Shown piece after piece: positions 30,047-42,211 of a DNA stretch of 64,000 nt. The first letter of the stretch is position 1, and each line of letters begins with the position of its first letter. The translations under genes and the position numbers were made by a program. The DNA comes from Tamarix chinensis (lineage: Eukaryota > Streptophyta > Magnoliopsida > Caryophyllales > Tamaricaceae), in NCBI GenBank assembly GCA_030549775.1, contig CM060181.1, forward strand, positions 2,480,001 to 2,544,000. The letters are read 5' to 3'. The notes under the pieces were generated by a model, which saw only the letters and a list, made by a program, of their open reading frames with translations, did no database searches and had not been told where the DNA came from.

Positions 30047-30989
30047 GTGATAATAATAACCATTTAAATAATAATGCTGGGCAACAACGGCGGGGATGGC
30101 ATCTCAAGCGACGGTGACGCAAGGAGGGCTGAAATTTCTAGGCAAGGGAAAGTGGGTCGAAGGGGATCGGTTGGGGGTATTTATAGGCCATTAAAGGGAG
30201 GATGAGATAAAAGGGGAAGAGGAGTAGAGGACAAGGGGGTAGGTGAGGTAGAGCTACAGATTTGGTTGGGGAGGCGAAAAAGGAAAAGGGAAAGGGCATG
30301 CGTGAGAGCGGGTGAGGTAGGTCGGGGATGGAATTAGCAAGTAAAGGGATGGGGGAGAGAAGGGAGGTGGCAGGTTAATGGTACAGTGGCTGGGCTGGTC
30401 AACGGTGCATAGTTACAAGTTGGCCTATAATGCGTGGGAGGGGAGGAAGAAAAAGAGATAGGTGGGTCGGGCAGTCTGGGGAAAAAGAAAGAAAGAAAAA
30501 GGAGGGGGATACCAGGCGACCAAGGGGAGAAAAAAAAATGATGGCGGGCTAGGCCGCACAGGGGGAAAGAAGAGAGGGAGAGGAGTTGGGTCGCGATGGG
30601 GCGCAGGCCCAATCCGGGGTAGAAGGAAGAAAAAGAAAAAGGAGAAAAGAGAAAGGAGGGAAAAGGAAAAAGGAAGGAAAAAGGAAAGATATGTTGGTTG
30701 GGAAATTTAGAATATTTTGTTATTTTTAATATTTAAAAATAATAAAAATAAATAAAATAATAATTAAATTCCTTTTTATATTAATTTAGGATAATTTGGG
30801 TGATTTTTCCTAATTTCTATTTTAATTAGTAGAATACCCTAATCTTTCCTAATTAAATTCTTTATTATTTTCCTCTTAATTTTGCCTCAAATACTCCCCT
30901 TATTTTAATAAAATAATTTATTTAATTAGTTTTCCTAATAAATCCCTATTTTATCATAATTTCCTAAATTAAGGTTTTGGAGTAGTTCA

Positions 30990-31012
30990 TTACTACCCCT
31001 TTAAAGAAAGAC
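30990..31012 (-). other. Polypurine tract of the chromovirus
   Basis: On the minus strand TTTAAAGGGGTAGTAA lies directly before the TG of the 3' LTR. This is the expected place for the plus-strand primer. The run is impure, probably through mutation. Confidence 0.65.
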
Positions 31013-31139
31013 TTCATCCCTAAAGTCACTTGCTAGTTTCTAGGGCTAAGGAAAAAGATGTTTTAAGCGGCTAAGGACAAGACTAACACAAATAACTATA
31101 CAACTACCCCCTTAAAGAAAAAGGCTTACTAAGAATCAT

Positions 31140-34100
31140 CGTACCTGCGACAAAAATTTCTAGATACACCTCATGCATGTCCTTCTCGGCTTCTCATATA
31201 TCTTCTTTGGTTTTGTGTCGGCTCTAGAGGATCTTCACCAGGGAAACTTTACTAGTGCGGGTCTTCCGGAGCTTGGTAGGATCCATACAAGTTTCTCTTC
31301 ATAGGTTAGGGAGTCGTCAAGCTTTATCTCGTCAGGTCGGATCACATGGGAGGGATCAACAATGTACTTTCGCAACTGCAAGATGTGGAGGACTCGCGCC
31401 AATTCTGGACAAAGGGCCAACCGATAAGCAACCTCTCCTACATGCTCTAGGATCTCAAAGGGGTCAATGTATCTCGGGTTTAGCTTGCCCTTTCTACCAA
31501 ACCTCTGCACACCTTTTGTGGGGAAACCCTCAAGAATACCTTTTCCCTAGGCTCAAAATCACTGTCCCAATGCCTCCAATTAATATAACTCTTCTGTATG
31601 CTCTAGGTCACTCTCATCCGGTCCTAAATCTGATGGACCTGCCTGGTCATTTCCTCGATCATCTCGGGTCCCAATACCACTATCTCGCTAATATCACTCC
31701 AGCACAAGGGAGTACTACACTTCCACCCATAGAAAGCTTCAAAGGGAGCCATCCATATATTGACATGGTAGTTGTTGTATGAGAATTCTATCAAATGCAT
31801 GCGCTCCTCCCAAAAAACCTTGGATATCCAACACACAAGCCCTCAACATATTCTCTAGGGTTTGTATGGTCCGCTCCATCTGTCCATCTATGGTAGGGTG
31901 GAAAGCTCTACTCATCTTTAATTTTGTCCCTGGGAATTCCTAAAACTTTCCCCAAAAATGAGAGAGAAACCTTAAATCCCTACCTGATACGATGTCCTCT
32001 GGAACCCCACGTCAGCTGACCACGTACTTCACGTAGGAACCCGCTAACTAATCCATACTCCAGGCAGACTTCATCAGAATAAACACGATCGATTTAGTCA
32101 ATCTGTCCACAACGACCCAAATAATGTCATAGCCACTTCGAGTCCTTCGCAAACAGTTGACAAAGTCCATGGAGATAGAGTCTCACTTCCATCTTGGCAC
32201 TTCTAAGGGCTGAAGTAGCCCTGTAGGTCTCTGGTGCTCGATCTTGACCTTTTGACATACCAGACATTAGGACACAAACTCAACCACTTTTTGCTTCATA
32301 CGGGGCCACCAATACACCTTTCTGAGGTTCTTGTACAACTTTTCCCCTTTTGGGTGAACTAAGTAAAAGGTATGATGTCCTTCTTCCATAATACGACGCT
32401 TCAACTATGGACATCATTGTGGTACACACCAGCGGCCATTGTAGCGAATGCTACCATCCTTATGAACTCTGTAACTTCCATCAGATCCTCTCGAGCTAAG
32501 CGTCTCTAGTCTGGCCGCTCGTATCTCCTCAAATAAGGTGGGAGTGATTGTTAGGGCGCTCATGCGAGCCTTTAGGTCACCTTGCTGAATTAGTTCAATC
32601 TCCAACCCTAACAACTCCCTAATCATCTGATCAACCACCACATAGCAAAGTGTAGAATGCAAGGTCTTCCTGCTCAAGGCATCTGCAATCACATTGGCCT
32701 TATCCTCATGGTTGGTCAACTCAATGTCATAGTCCTTTATGAGCTCCAACCACCTATCCTCTGCCTTATATTGAGCTCCTTCTAAGTGAATATGTACTTG
32801 AGTCTCTTGTGGTTTGTAAAGAACCTACACTTCCTCCCGTACAAGTAGTGCCTCCAAATTTTCAAGGTGAACACCGCAACGACTAACTCTAGGTTGTGAG
32901 TAAGATAGTTCTACTCATGCCGCTTAAACTATCAAGAGGAATACGTGACCACTCTACCATATTGCATCAACACACAACCAAACCCGTGCTTGGATGCATC
33001 ACTATAAACCTCAAACCCTTCCGAATCCTCTGGTGGAGTCAACACAGGTGTTGTGGTGAACCGCCTCTTCAATTATTGGAAAGCTCCTTCACAAGTCACA
33101 TGCCACTAGAACTTCGTAGTCTTCTTTAGGAGGTTGGTTAACGGATGGGCAATCCTGGAGAAATTCTGCACAAACCTTCTGTAATACCTGACCAATCCCA
33201 GAAAACTCCAAACATCTGCTATGCTCGTGGGATGCTTCCACTCCTTGATTGCCTCAATCTTGGTTGGGTCCACTGCCACTCCCCCAACTGATACTATATG
33301 CCCAAGGAAGGCCACTTCCTAAAGCCAAGATCAGCACTTGGACAACTTTGATGCAAGCGGTGCTCCCTCAGCAGACTCATAATAGTGCGGAGGTGCTGCT
33401 CATGCTCCCCGTTCCCTCGGGAGTATACTGGGATGTCATCAATAAACACCACTACGAATTGGTTGAGGAAGGGTCTAAATATCCTCGTCATTAGATCCAT
33501 GAAGACTGTAGGCACATTAGTGAGCCCAAATGGCATCATTGTAAACTTGTAGTGTTCATATCGGGTCCAGAAGGCAGTCTTCATAATATCAGCATTTGCG
33601 ATCAGTAACTAATGGTACCCTGACCTTAGGTCAATCTTAGAGAACACTATGGCACCCTCCAGCTGGTCAAAGAGATCATCAGTCCTCGGGAACAAGTACT
33701 AGTTCTTCACCATTAGTTGATTCAATCCTCGGTAGTCAATGCAGAGATGGAGACTACCATCCTTTTTCTTTACGAACAAGATCAGTGCTCCCCAAGGTGA
33801 CACACTCGGTCAGGTATACCCATGCTCTAATAGCTCCTCCAGTTGGGCCTTCAACTCCTTTAACTCAATCGACGCCATCCGCTAGGGTGACTTTGTGATG
33901 GGCTCAGCTCTTGGCACAAGCTCAATCTTAAAGTCAATCTCTAGAATTGGGGGCATACCCGGTATCTCCTCTAAAAATACATCTGAGAACTCTCTGACCA
34001 CTGGGATGCTTTCTAGAGCTGTTAGGTCTTTATTCAGCTCCTACACACTATACAAGTATAGGAGATACCCTTTATGGACTAAAGCGTGTAGGGCAACTTC

Positions 34101-34540
34101 TGATACCACCTTGGTAGTGGGCTTAGGCTAGGTCCTTTTGTACAAAACCCTAGTTCTCTTAGGTCCTTGTAAAATCATATGCTCCTATGCGTAGTTGATC
34201 ACAGTCTGATACCTCCCCAACATGTCCATACCCAAAATCACGTCAAAGTCCTTTAGGTCCATCCTGACCAGGTCCAGTAAGAAGTCTACTCCATCTATAA
34301 CTAAGGCCACATTTGAAAATAACTTAGTACATACCATCCTATCACCTGAAGGAAGCATCACAGATAATGCTACGCTAGTGGAGGGTGATAACTTAGCCTT
34401 AGCAGTAAAAGCAGATGACACAAAAGAAAATATAGCACCCAAATCGAAGAGGATATACACTGGTAGATAATAAATGATAAACGTACTCACAACAATGTCT
34501 AGCTGTCGGTTAGCCTTTGCCTGGATGATCACGTTCAAGT
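31140..34540 (-). pseudogene. Chromovirus pol remnant: protease, RT, RNase H, integrase, chromodomain
   Basis: Read from high to low coordinates. The protease lies at about 34540-34190; its active site is FDLGAIFSF, with Leu where DSG/DTG has Ser/Thr, and the domain ends ILGMDMLGRY. RT is at about 33900-33100 with MPFGLTNVP and FIDDI (around 33430-33447) in place of the usual YVDD/FIDD. The connection then reads [15 protein letters not shown] and [12 protein letters not shown]. RNase H ends with ANVIADALSRK near 32700. Integrase core pieces occupy about 32400-31600. The tail RFGRKGKLNPRYIDPFEILE begins at about 31500. A chromodomain-like end with stops lies at 31260-31140. Many frame breaks: no functional polyprotein. 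Confidence 0.85.
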
Positions 34541-34569
34541 GTCCACCTGACTGACCTCCTCTCTAAGGG

Positions 34570-35500
34570 AAGGGCCCAGATCCCTGAGGTCTTCCCTTGG
34601 CATCTCGAGCTGGAGCACAGGTTAGAACAGGTGCTCGCTAGTGGAACTACGAGGGTGCGGTCTGGAGGTGTTGTTGGTATGCCTGCTACTAGGGGATCAA
34701 GGCTCCCCTCTGTTGGTACTATTGAGTTTGATACTACTGGGAGTGAGGTGGTCCCCAACACTTGAAATCTCTGTGACCCAACTTGCCATAGTTCAAGTAG
34801 GTCACGATCCTACCTCCACAATCTTCGCTCGGGTGGCCATGGCCGCATCGTCTGCAAGCAGGTCCCTTGGATGGTCCTTGACCTCTGACATGATCTCACG
34901 ACTAACGTCTCATAGGTCCTCCTGTCTGTGGTTGGGTCTTGCTCCTAGAACTTTGTCCCTCGGGTTTCTTCTTCCCGATGACGGTGGCTTACTGCTGGAC
35001 TAAGGTGGTGACGATGCAGGTGTTCTGGTATAGGGTGGCCAGGTCAGTGAAGGCCATTACACCCATCATCCGGCGGATACTGAAGTTTATCCCTTGCTCG
35101 AACTAGAATACCACCATGGACTCGTTGGTGGCGATCCCTAGGGTAAACCGAAGCAGCTCGGTGAAGCGAGCATGATACTGGCGAATCGTCATCGTGCCCT
35201 GGGTAAGCTGCATGAACTCTCAGAGCTTGTCCCTCTTCAGGCTCTCGAGGTAAAATCAGGAGCACATGACGGTCTTGAGTGTCTTCCAAGTCACCGAACA
35301 ACCGTCTCGGGCACGGTACTCCACCCATCGGATGTTTTCTATGCCCTTTAAGAAGAAAGCTGCTATGGTGGGTTATCGGGCTGGAGGGCAGCCCACCGCC
35401 TCAAAGGTGTGATCCATGTCCCATATCCACCCTTCGAGGATCACCGGGTCCTCCTCGCCAGAGTAAGTCAGAGGGTGATGTCTAGTGACCCTCCATAGCC
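34570..35500 (-). pseudogene. Chromovirus gag remnant with zinc knuckle
   Basis: One frame carries QGTMTIRQYHARFTELLRFT (near 35205-35145), the retrotransposon gag core. Downstream is a zinc knuckle CRRCGHGHPSEDC near 34813-34857, spaced C-x2-C-x3-H-x4-C. A second knuckle-like stretch has lost its first Cys residues. Frames shift several times, so no whole gag protein can be made. Confidence 0.75.
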
Positions 35501-35851
35501 GATCCTCACCAATGCCCTCAGAGTGGTGGGGGTGCGAGGTCAGCACCAGGGGCTGGCATTGAACAAACACCATGAAGGCCTCCTCCAGGTGTCCAACTCA
35601 ATCATTCATCATGGAAAGCAGCTGCAAAAGAAAAAGGATGTTAGAAGTGAACCTACTAGTTCGATGCAAATTATTTCATACTATTCCCCTTTTATGGGAA
35701 ATCCCTAATCTACCCTTTCGTTCCTCGTTGTGGCCTGGACTTAGAATTCTTAAAATAAAAAGACCTTTTTGGGTTCGAAAACACTTAAAAATAAAAAAAA
35801 CTTTGTAAATCAAAATTTACTTTGAAAATAGGTGTGGTTATGAGGACCAAC

Positions 35852-35863
35852 GCTCTGATACCA
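35852..35863 (-). other. Primer-binding site, initiator-Met tRNA
   Basis: On the minus strand TGGTATCAGAGC lies 3 bases inside the 5' LTR end. It is the exact complement of the 3' end of plant initiator-methionine tRNA. Confidence 0.9.
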
Positions 35864-36574
35864 ACTTGTAACACCCCCAAAAATCATAGTTGAAATTTTT
35901 TATTTTATTTAAAATAAACACAAGCACGGGGGTGCCATCGCCGTTATGAGTATAATAAGCCCGATTCCCCAGCCAGTCTCACACCAACCACAAAGCTAAG
36001 GAAATTTTTCACAAGAACATTAGACACACTTAAAATAGAGATTCATAGAAACCTAAAATGTTCATAACAAGAGAATCAGAATGCGTGATAAAAAGTTATT
36101 ACAGCCCAAATGGAGTAATAGTTAAAGTCCCCAACGGGATAAATGATACAATATAATAAAATGAAATAGAAATAAAATGAAAACATAAGTAAACAGAGAT
36201 AAAAAGAGAGAACGGTCTACATCGCTCTTGGGCCCCCATGCCAAGTCCAATACGATCAACTCTCAGCCCCACCCGATGCCTCATAAGTATCATAGGCATC
36301 GGAAATGGTATCTCCTACCTGCACAAACTTAGCTCGTGGGATAGAGTAGCACCCATGAAATGGGTGTTCAGTACGCTAAGTACCGAATAAGGTAACCATG
36401 TAGCTAAGGCCATACACAAAAAGGCATATAATACAAGCACGATCATACAGATAAACCGTACAAGCAATGCAGATGGTATAGGCCATGATACAGTCCAATT
36501 AAACTTAATCATTAGATCTCTAGCTAATATTTCCATTTCAAACCATTCTTATTATCAATTCATGCGATTACGGG

Positions 36575-36930
36575 AACCCCACTATTATAGTCAGTGGACC
36601 GGAAAAACACCCAAGGAAGACCGCACTTGGCCACTATTATTCGCCGGTGGAACAATCTCTAAAGCACAAGGCACCTAGCCACTATTATTTACCGATGGAC
36701 CGGTCTAGCCTCGACTCTCATGATGTTTCACTATAAGTAGATAGTACCTTTCCATGGTTCATCATCATTAGGTTTGGTTTGTTGAGCTAGGGATCCCCCA
36801 CTATTATAGTTGGTGGACTGAAAACATACAGGATAGAACGCTCCTAACCACTATTATTCGTCGGTGGACCGGTCTCTAAGGCACCCCGGCTCCTGGCCCC
36901 TATTATTCGTCGATGGACCGGTATGAGCCC
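36575..36930 (-). repeat. TAATAGTGG motif cluster (LTR 3)
   Basis: Six copies, on the plus strand of the forms CCACTATTATTCGCCGGTGG and CCCACTATTATAGTCAGTGG, in the same alternating order as in 28210-28520. Confidence 0.8.
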
Positions 36931-38401
36931 AGCTCAACAATCTTTCTTTTTAAATGGTTAGTATCTTATTCATGTTTTATTCGATAAATATTTCCACACT
37001 TGACAAGCATGTCCTTTGGACTACCTACTCACACAATTTGTCTACTCCTATTCTCCCGAAAGGGCTCGTCCCATATATTGGAACTTCTTCACCTCCTAAT
37101 ATGTCCAGACATCCTTTCCCTTTTCTTACCACAAATACCCAGATCCTAAGTGCATGGGTTGAGGCCCACTTTCCCATACCTCTAAGTTAACTCACTATCG
37201 CCCTCTAGGGTTTTCCTCCCGGAAACAGTAATTTGGCCTATATGGCCCAACCTTCCATCTATCCCACACAACTCATGTTCTTTTTCCCCCAACTCATCAC
37301 CTCGCTTAGATTCAACCCCAAACATCCCACTTTACTTCCTATTTTGCACATATGACCACAAAACCCTAGTTGGTCACCCCAAACCCTAGCACCTCTATTT
37401 TCTCATATGATAATCCCCCATCACTCTTAGTTAACATCCTTTTTTCCATATGACACACACACACACACATCCTCCATGTGACATCCTTCCACTCTTACCC
37501 CATATTCCAATTCTCTCCATTATTTCTCCCTTCCACAATCTCCTCCACTTAGGGTTTTCCTCCCCAACCCTAGCCAAGTTCTTATGCATCCTTATACCAA
37601 CCTACGTACTATTTTTCACCCATGGACCCCAATCACCCCAACAACGCTTCCCTCGCCTTACTTAGACCTTCAGTTAACTTTTTCCACGTAAAGATCATCC
37701 CCATGCAAACACCATCTATCCCATGCAAACCCTAGATTCCCCATGCAAGATTCACTTCACTCTTTTATTTTTCCATATTATTCTTTTATTTATTCACCCA
37801 TAAGTCATAAGATCCATAGGTCATTCTTACTTTCCTCTTAGTCAACTCATTTCCCTTTTTTTCCTTTTCATTCTTTCACCCCCACACTATACCATTAAAG
37901 CATCCTATCATGCATGTCCTAAAGGGCCACATCACATGAGCACCATGAGCACAACATACATATCATTTTACATATGCCATAAGGAGAACACATAAACGTA
38001 CCTTAGCTCCACATTGCGCTACAAGTAAGCGGTCATAATCACATAAGGTACACAAGCATATCATAACACATGTCATACAAAGCACATAACACACATAATA
38101 TGCCTTAACTACATTCTTGCCTAAAATGTAACCGGGCTTGGAGCACATTCCTATGCCTCCTTAGGGTTTAGACTTGGGTCACCTATAAGAGGGAAATACT
38201 AGGGTTAACTTCCCTCTTACCAACATTATCATCATTTCCTACTTTACCTTTATCATAACCTAGTATTAGGGTTAATAATAATAGTAGTAGCTTTATTAGT
38301 AAAAATAAGGGCATTATTCTTAAAGTAGCTAATCATAATATTATTAGTCAAAATAGGGTTAGGTAGTTATTTTGGTCCATGTTAAGGTATTATTTGCAAT
38401 A

Positions 38402-38805
38402 TTGACAATACTAAAGATAATAAATTTAATAATAATAATAACAACGATAATAGTGATAATAATAACCATTTAAATAATAATAATAATACTAGTAATACTA
38501 AAAATAGTAACAACAACAACAACAACAATAATGATGATGATGATGATGATAGTAATAATAAAAATAGTGATAAGGATAATAATACTAATACTAATAATAA
38601 TAATAATAATAGTTTGAATAATCATAATAATAATAATACTAGTAATACTAGTGCTAGTAATGTCAATGTTAACAACAACAACAACAACAATAATAACAAT
38701 AGTAATAATGATAACATTAATAATAGGAATGATAATGATAATGATAATAATAGTAATAATAATTATAATGATAATGATAATAACACTAATAAAATATAAT
38801 AACAA
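38402..38805. repeat. Impure trinucleotide array (AAT/AAC/GAT) in the 5' LTR
   Basis: About 400 bp of AAT units mixed with AAC, GAT and AGT. It leaves spurious open frames on both strands made of Asn or Ile. Corresponds to the ATT array of the solo LTR at 54053. Confidence 0.85.
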
Positions 38806-40294
38806 TTAAATTAATTATATTTAAGGGTTAGGAAGGTTAGGGCACAATCTAGTGGTGGTGGTAGCTAGGCGGCGACTGCGGCAGCAGCACTGCTGGAGGA
38901 AGTGGGGGTTGGAGAGGTGGAGTTTTAGGCTAGAAGGAGAGTGAGATGGTGGTTGTAGTGGTGGTGGATTCTCTGGGTTAATAGGGTTGGAGTGATGGTG
39001 GCGGCACAACAAGTGTGGGGTGCTAGTGGTGGTTGTTGTGGTGGCCGAGGGTGGTGGAGAAGGAGGAAAGGTGAAGGAAAGGGAGGCAGGGAGCAGGGAT
39101 AAAGGAAGGTAGAGGAGGTAGGGGAGGCTCTGCTAGGTGGATTGGGTGGTAGGAAAGGTAGTGGTTGCGGCGGAGAAGGTGGCGCACGACGACAAGAGGG
39201 GCAGCGATTGGTATAAAGTGGCAGATTAGGCAGCCAACTTTACACAGCTGGGGTGACCCATGTAGGGGGAATATGGTGAATGGTATGATTTGGTGGAGGG
39301 TAATGCAGGAAAGAGTTTGGGCGGTGTTTTGAGCTATAGTGATGGGCAACGGCGGCGGGGACAAAATCTAAAGCGGCGGTGGCGTAAGGAGGGCTGAAAT
39401 TTTTAGGCAAGGGAAAGAGGGTCGAAGGGGATCAGTTGGGGGTATTTATAGGCCATTGAAGGGAGGATAAGATAAAGGGGGAATATTAAAAGGGGGGAAG
39501 TTAAGGAAGAGCTCGCTGGCTGGCGGTGGTAGGCCAATATAAGCCGTGATTTGGCAATTGCAGGTTTGGTTGGGGAGGAAAAAAAGGAAAGGGAATGGGG
39601 GACATGTGAGGGATGGTGAGGTAGATCGAGGCTGTAATTAGCAAGGAAAGGGATAGGGAGAGAAGGGAGGTTGCAGGCTGGTGGTGCGGTGGCTTGGCTG
39701 GTCGATGGTGCAGAGTTGCAGGTCAACCTGCAATGTATGGGAGGGGAGGAAGAAGAAGAGACGGGTGGGACGACCAGTCTGGGGAAAAACGAAAGAAAGA
39801 AAAATGAGGGGGAAATCGGGCAACTGAGGGGAGAAAAAAAATTAGGATAGCAGGCTGGGCCGTATGGGGGGAAGAAGAGAGGCAGAGGAGTGGGGCCGTG
39901 AGGGGGCGCAGGCCCAATCCGGGGGAGAAGGAAGAAAAAGAAAAATGAGAAAGGATGGAAAAGGAAAGAAAAAGGAAAAATGGGGGAGGAAAAATAGGTT
40001 GGTTGGGGAATTTAAAATATTTTGGTCTTTTTGAATATTTAAAAATGATAAAAATAAATAAAATAATAATTAATTTCCTTTTACATTAATTTAGGATATT
40101 TTGAGTAATATTTCCTAATTTCTATTTTAATTAGCAAAATACCCTAATCTTTCCTAATTAAATTCTTTATTATTTTCCTCTTGATTTTGCCTCAAATACT
40201 CCCCTTTTTCTAATAAAATAATTTATTTTATTATTTTTCCTAATTAATCCCTATTTTATCATAATTTTCTAAATTAGGGTTTTGGTGTATTTTA

Positions 40295-40299
40295 AATTT
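40295..40299. repeat. Target-site duplication, right copy (AATTT)
   Basis: Matches 27535-27539 exactly. The caulimovirid sequence resumes here. Confidence 0.8.
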
Positions 40300-41190
40300 T
40301 TTCAAATCTGGTCTCCAAATTTACAAAATTGCCCCAAAGTTCTTTCCCCAAACATGAAGATGATGATAATCTCAAACATATAAATGTCCTCACCAAAGAG
40401 CAAAAGTGCATGCTCGAAGTTATTCAACATGTTTTTGATCCCCTGAAACAAAAGGAGTACCTAGGGAGACTTTGTAAATATGTCAAAAATGATGATCTCA
40501 CTTCTCCTTCATCTAAACTCCCTACTAAATCAAAAACTACACATGACCTAACTTCCATTCTCAAACGATAAAAAAAAACTAAAAATTCTACTCCTACGAC
40601 TTCTAAACTCTAATAATAAATCAAAAAAGTCAAAAGTAAGTTAAAAAAACTTTTACAAAAATAAGATAGTGACAACAAAATCATCCAATTTCTCCTTTCC
40701 AAACCCGTTGAGAATTTTTCTTCAAACCCTAGTGAAAAAGATGATAAAGATTCTAAAGATAAATCCTTCTAGAAGCTCCCTATGCCCATATATTTCTTTA
40801 ATGTTCTAAATTAAATCATCTCTCAAAAATATATCATAAACCTCACCCTCAAGTTTTATAAAAACTTCCAACTGAAAATTGTAGTTGGTTTGAAACCCTT
40901 GTTGATCTTAATCGTATCATGAAAAGTATCATCCAAAAATAATTCATTTCCTCTACAAAAAAAACTTTACATTATAAATTTTTTTAATCTACAGATCAAG
41001 CACAATGTGAAGCTAACATAATTTGTAATAACCTCAAAATTAGGCAAACCTGCCTTATAACTCTAGATATTAACTATAATATCATTCTTGGTACACCTTT
41101 CATAAGTTTAATATTTTCTTACTAGGTTAAACACACTTGCATTATTATTTTAAACTAGTGGTATAAAAATTCCTTATCTCTTCTCAACCC
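40300..41190 (+). pseudogene. Endogenous caulimovirid: region between coat protein and RT, with protease end
   Basis: Continuation of the viral copy after the chromovirus. An 80-codon open stretch (40329-40571) is charged and linker-like. Near 41078-41100 one frame reads IILGTPFI, the conserved C-terminal motif of caulimovirid aspartic proteases. Stops and frameshifts throughout. Ended near 41190 by an LTR-like insertion. Confidence 0.6.
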
Positions 41191-41800
41191 TGATGCGGGA
41201 GCAGAGTCACAGAACATAACACCGAGGAAGACGGTTATGCTACTCAAAGCGGGTGCATGAATAGGGGGTATGCATGGCTTCATGCAACGTTTGTTAGCTA
41301 GTGTAACATTTATGTCTAAGTACTAGTTATTGTTATTTACTTTTAGTCAATTAGTAACTAAATATTAACTAGCTAGTCTTAAGGGAATTAATGCTTTTGG
41401 GAGGGAGTTATTGTTATTTACTTTTAGTCAATTAGTGACTAAATATTAACTAGCTAGTCTTAAGGGAATTAATGCTTTTGGGATGGAGTTATTGTTATTT
41501 ACTTTTAGTTAATTAGTGACTAAATATTAATCTTTTGAAACGATGCTCGGTTCCCTGGCTATATAAACCATAGGAACCCGAGTAGAAAGACACAACTTGA
41601 ATAAGAACAACCTTAAGCATTGCTTAAACCCGAATTCTGTGTGGATTCATCTCGAAATAAAACCGAATATGTGTGAACGGTTTTGTTCTCGAAACCTTAA
41701 TCTTTATTTCTGTGTGGTTTAAAGATTAATTTACCCTTATACATCGTGTTCCATCATCATCCACCCCTTCGAATCCTCATCATCAACCTCCATAATCCAT
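41191..41800 (+). mobile_element. Probable small solo LTR inserted in the caulimovirid copy
   Basis: The sequence differs in composition from both sides and carries promoter-like features: CTATATAAACC near 41560, then AATAAAACC near 41658. It has a tandem block near its left part. Viral-type sequence seems to return after about 41800. I could not fix TG/CA ends or a duplication, so the type and limits are uncertain. Confidence 0.45.
41327..41531. repeat. 81 bp tandem repeat, ~2.5 copies
   Basis: Copies start TTATTGTTATTTAC at 41327, 41408 and 41489, an exact 81 bp spacing, and are nearly identical. Confidence 0.92.
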
Positions 41801-41973
41801 ACTTATCAAATACTCCATATAAACTCCATCTAAATCTAAAACTCTAACCGTGCACGCATCAAACCCCTAAAGCCAATAATCTTATCCTTCTCAAAGAAAT
41901 TTTAATTTACCATAACTAACTTAATCTTCTTATACAGAGAGAGCAAACACGTCTCCAATTTCTCAAACAAATC

Positions 41974-42197
41974 TGTGACATCCACAAATTGTATTACTTA
42001 AAAATTTGTTTTAAAGAGTTAATTGTGGAAGCCAAAATATAAAACATAGTGATGTTATATCACATCCAACATAGAAGAGGCACTTACTATGCCTAGTCTA
42101 TGTCGGGTGTTGTGACCCCCCTACATTTTATGTTTTGGCTTCCAAAACTAACTATTTAAAATGAAAATTTTAAGTTATGAAATTTTGGGATGTTACA
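41974..42197. repeat. 224 bp palindrome made of two inverted LTR ends
   Basis: Left arm opens TGTGACATCC, right arm closes GGATGTTACA. The block GGAAGCCAAAATATAAAACA in the left arm has its counterpart CATTTTATGTTTTGGCTTCC on the right, symmetrical about 42085/42086. The right arm matches the last part of the 3' LTR (47300-47418); the left arm is the same LTR end inverted. Confidence 0.85.
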
Positions 42198-42199
42198 GA

Positions 42200-42211
42200 T
42201 GGTATCAAAGC
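42200..42211 (+). other. Primer-binding site, initiator-Met tRNA (one mismatch)
   Basis: TGGTATCAAAGC, 2 bases after the terminal CA of the palindrome arm. It differs from the perfect complement of initiator-Met tRNA by one base. Confidence 0.8.

Larger units (their letters stand above)
27540..30989 (-). repeat. 3' LTR of the chromovirus (3,450 bp)
   Basis: Opens on the plus strand as TGTAATACTCCC and closes AGTAGTTCA. Compared with the 5' LTR it lacks about 0.9 kb: the join at about 30079 puts sequence matching 38480 next to sequence matching 39342. It includes a motif cluster (28210-28520), a GA-rich block (30100-30700) and an (AAT)n run (30004-30046). Confidence 0.88.
27540..40294 (-). 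mobile_element. Full-length Tekay/Del-like chromovirus (Ty3/Gypsy), 12,755 bp, inactive
   Basis: A complete LTR retrotransposon in minus orientation inserted in the caulimovirid copy. The 5' LTR is 35867-40294, the 3' LTR is 27540-30989, and the 4.9 kb interior runs from 35866 down to 30990. It has an initiator-Met primer-binding site, gag with a zinc knuckle, and pol in the Gypsy order protease, reverse transcriptase, RNase H, integrase, then a chromodomain remnant. The 5 bp duplication is AATTT. The LTR pair differs at many positions, largely C/T changes as expected from methylated DNA, so the insertion is not recent. Multiple stops and frameshifts make it non-autonomous. Clade placement rests on the integrase tail, chromodomain position and iMet primer. 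Confidence 0.9.
35867..40294 (-). repeat. 5' LTR of the chromovirus (4,428 bp)
   Basis: Opens on the plus strand as TGTAACACCCCC and closes GTGTATTTTA, where the last CA has become TA. It is followed by AATTT. Contains a motif cluster (36575-36930), an AAT/ATG-type array (38410-38800), and the GC-rich/GA-rich block (38830-40000) of which 0.9 kb is missing from the other LTR. Confidence 0.88.

Noticed and set aside
31255..35003. Plus-strand frames of up to 175 codons within the chromovirus interior
   Set aside because: Antisense shadows of the minus-strand gag-pol.
38470..38805. Ile- or Asn-rich frames of 61-111 codons
   Set aside because: Spurious translation of the trinucleotide array in the chromovirus LTR.
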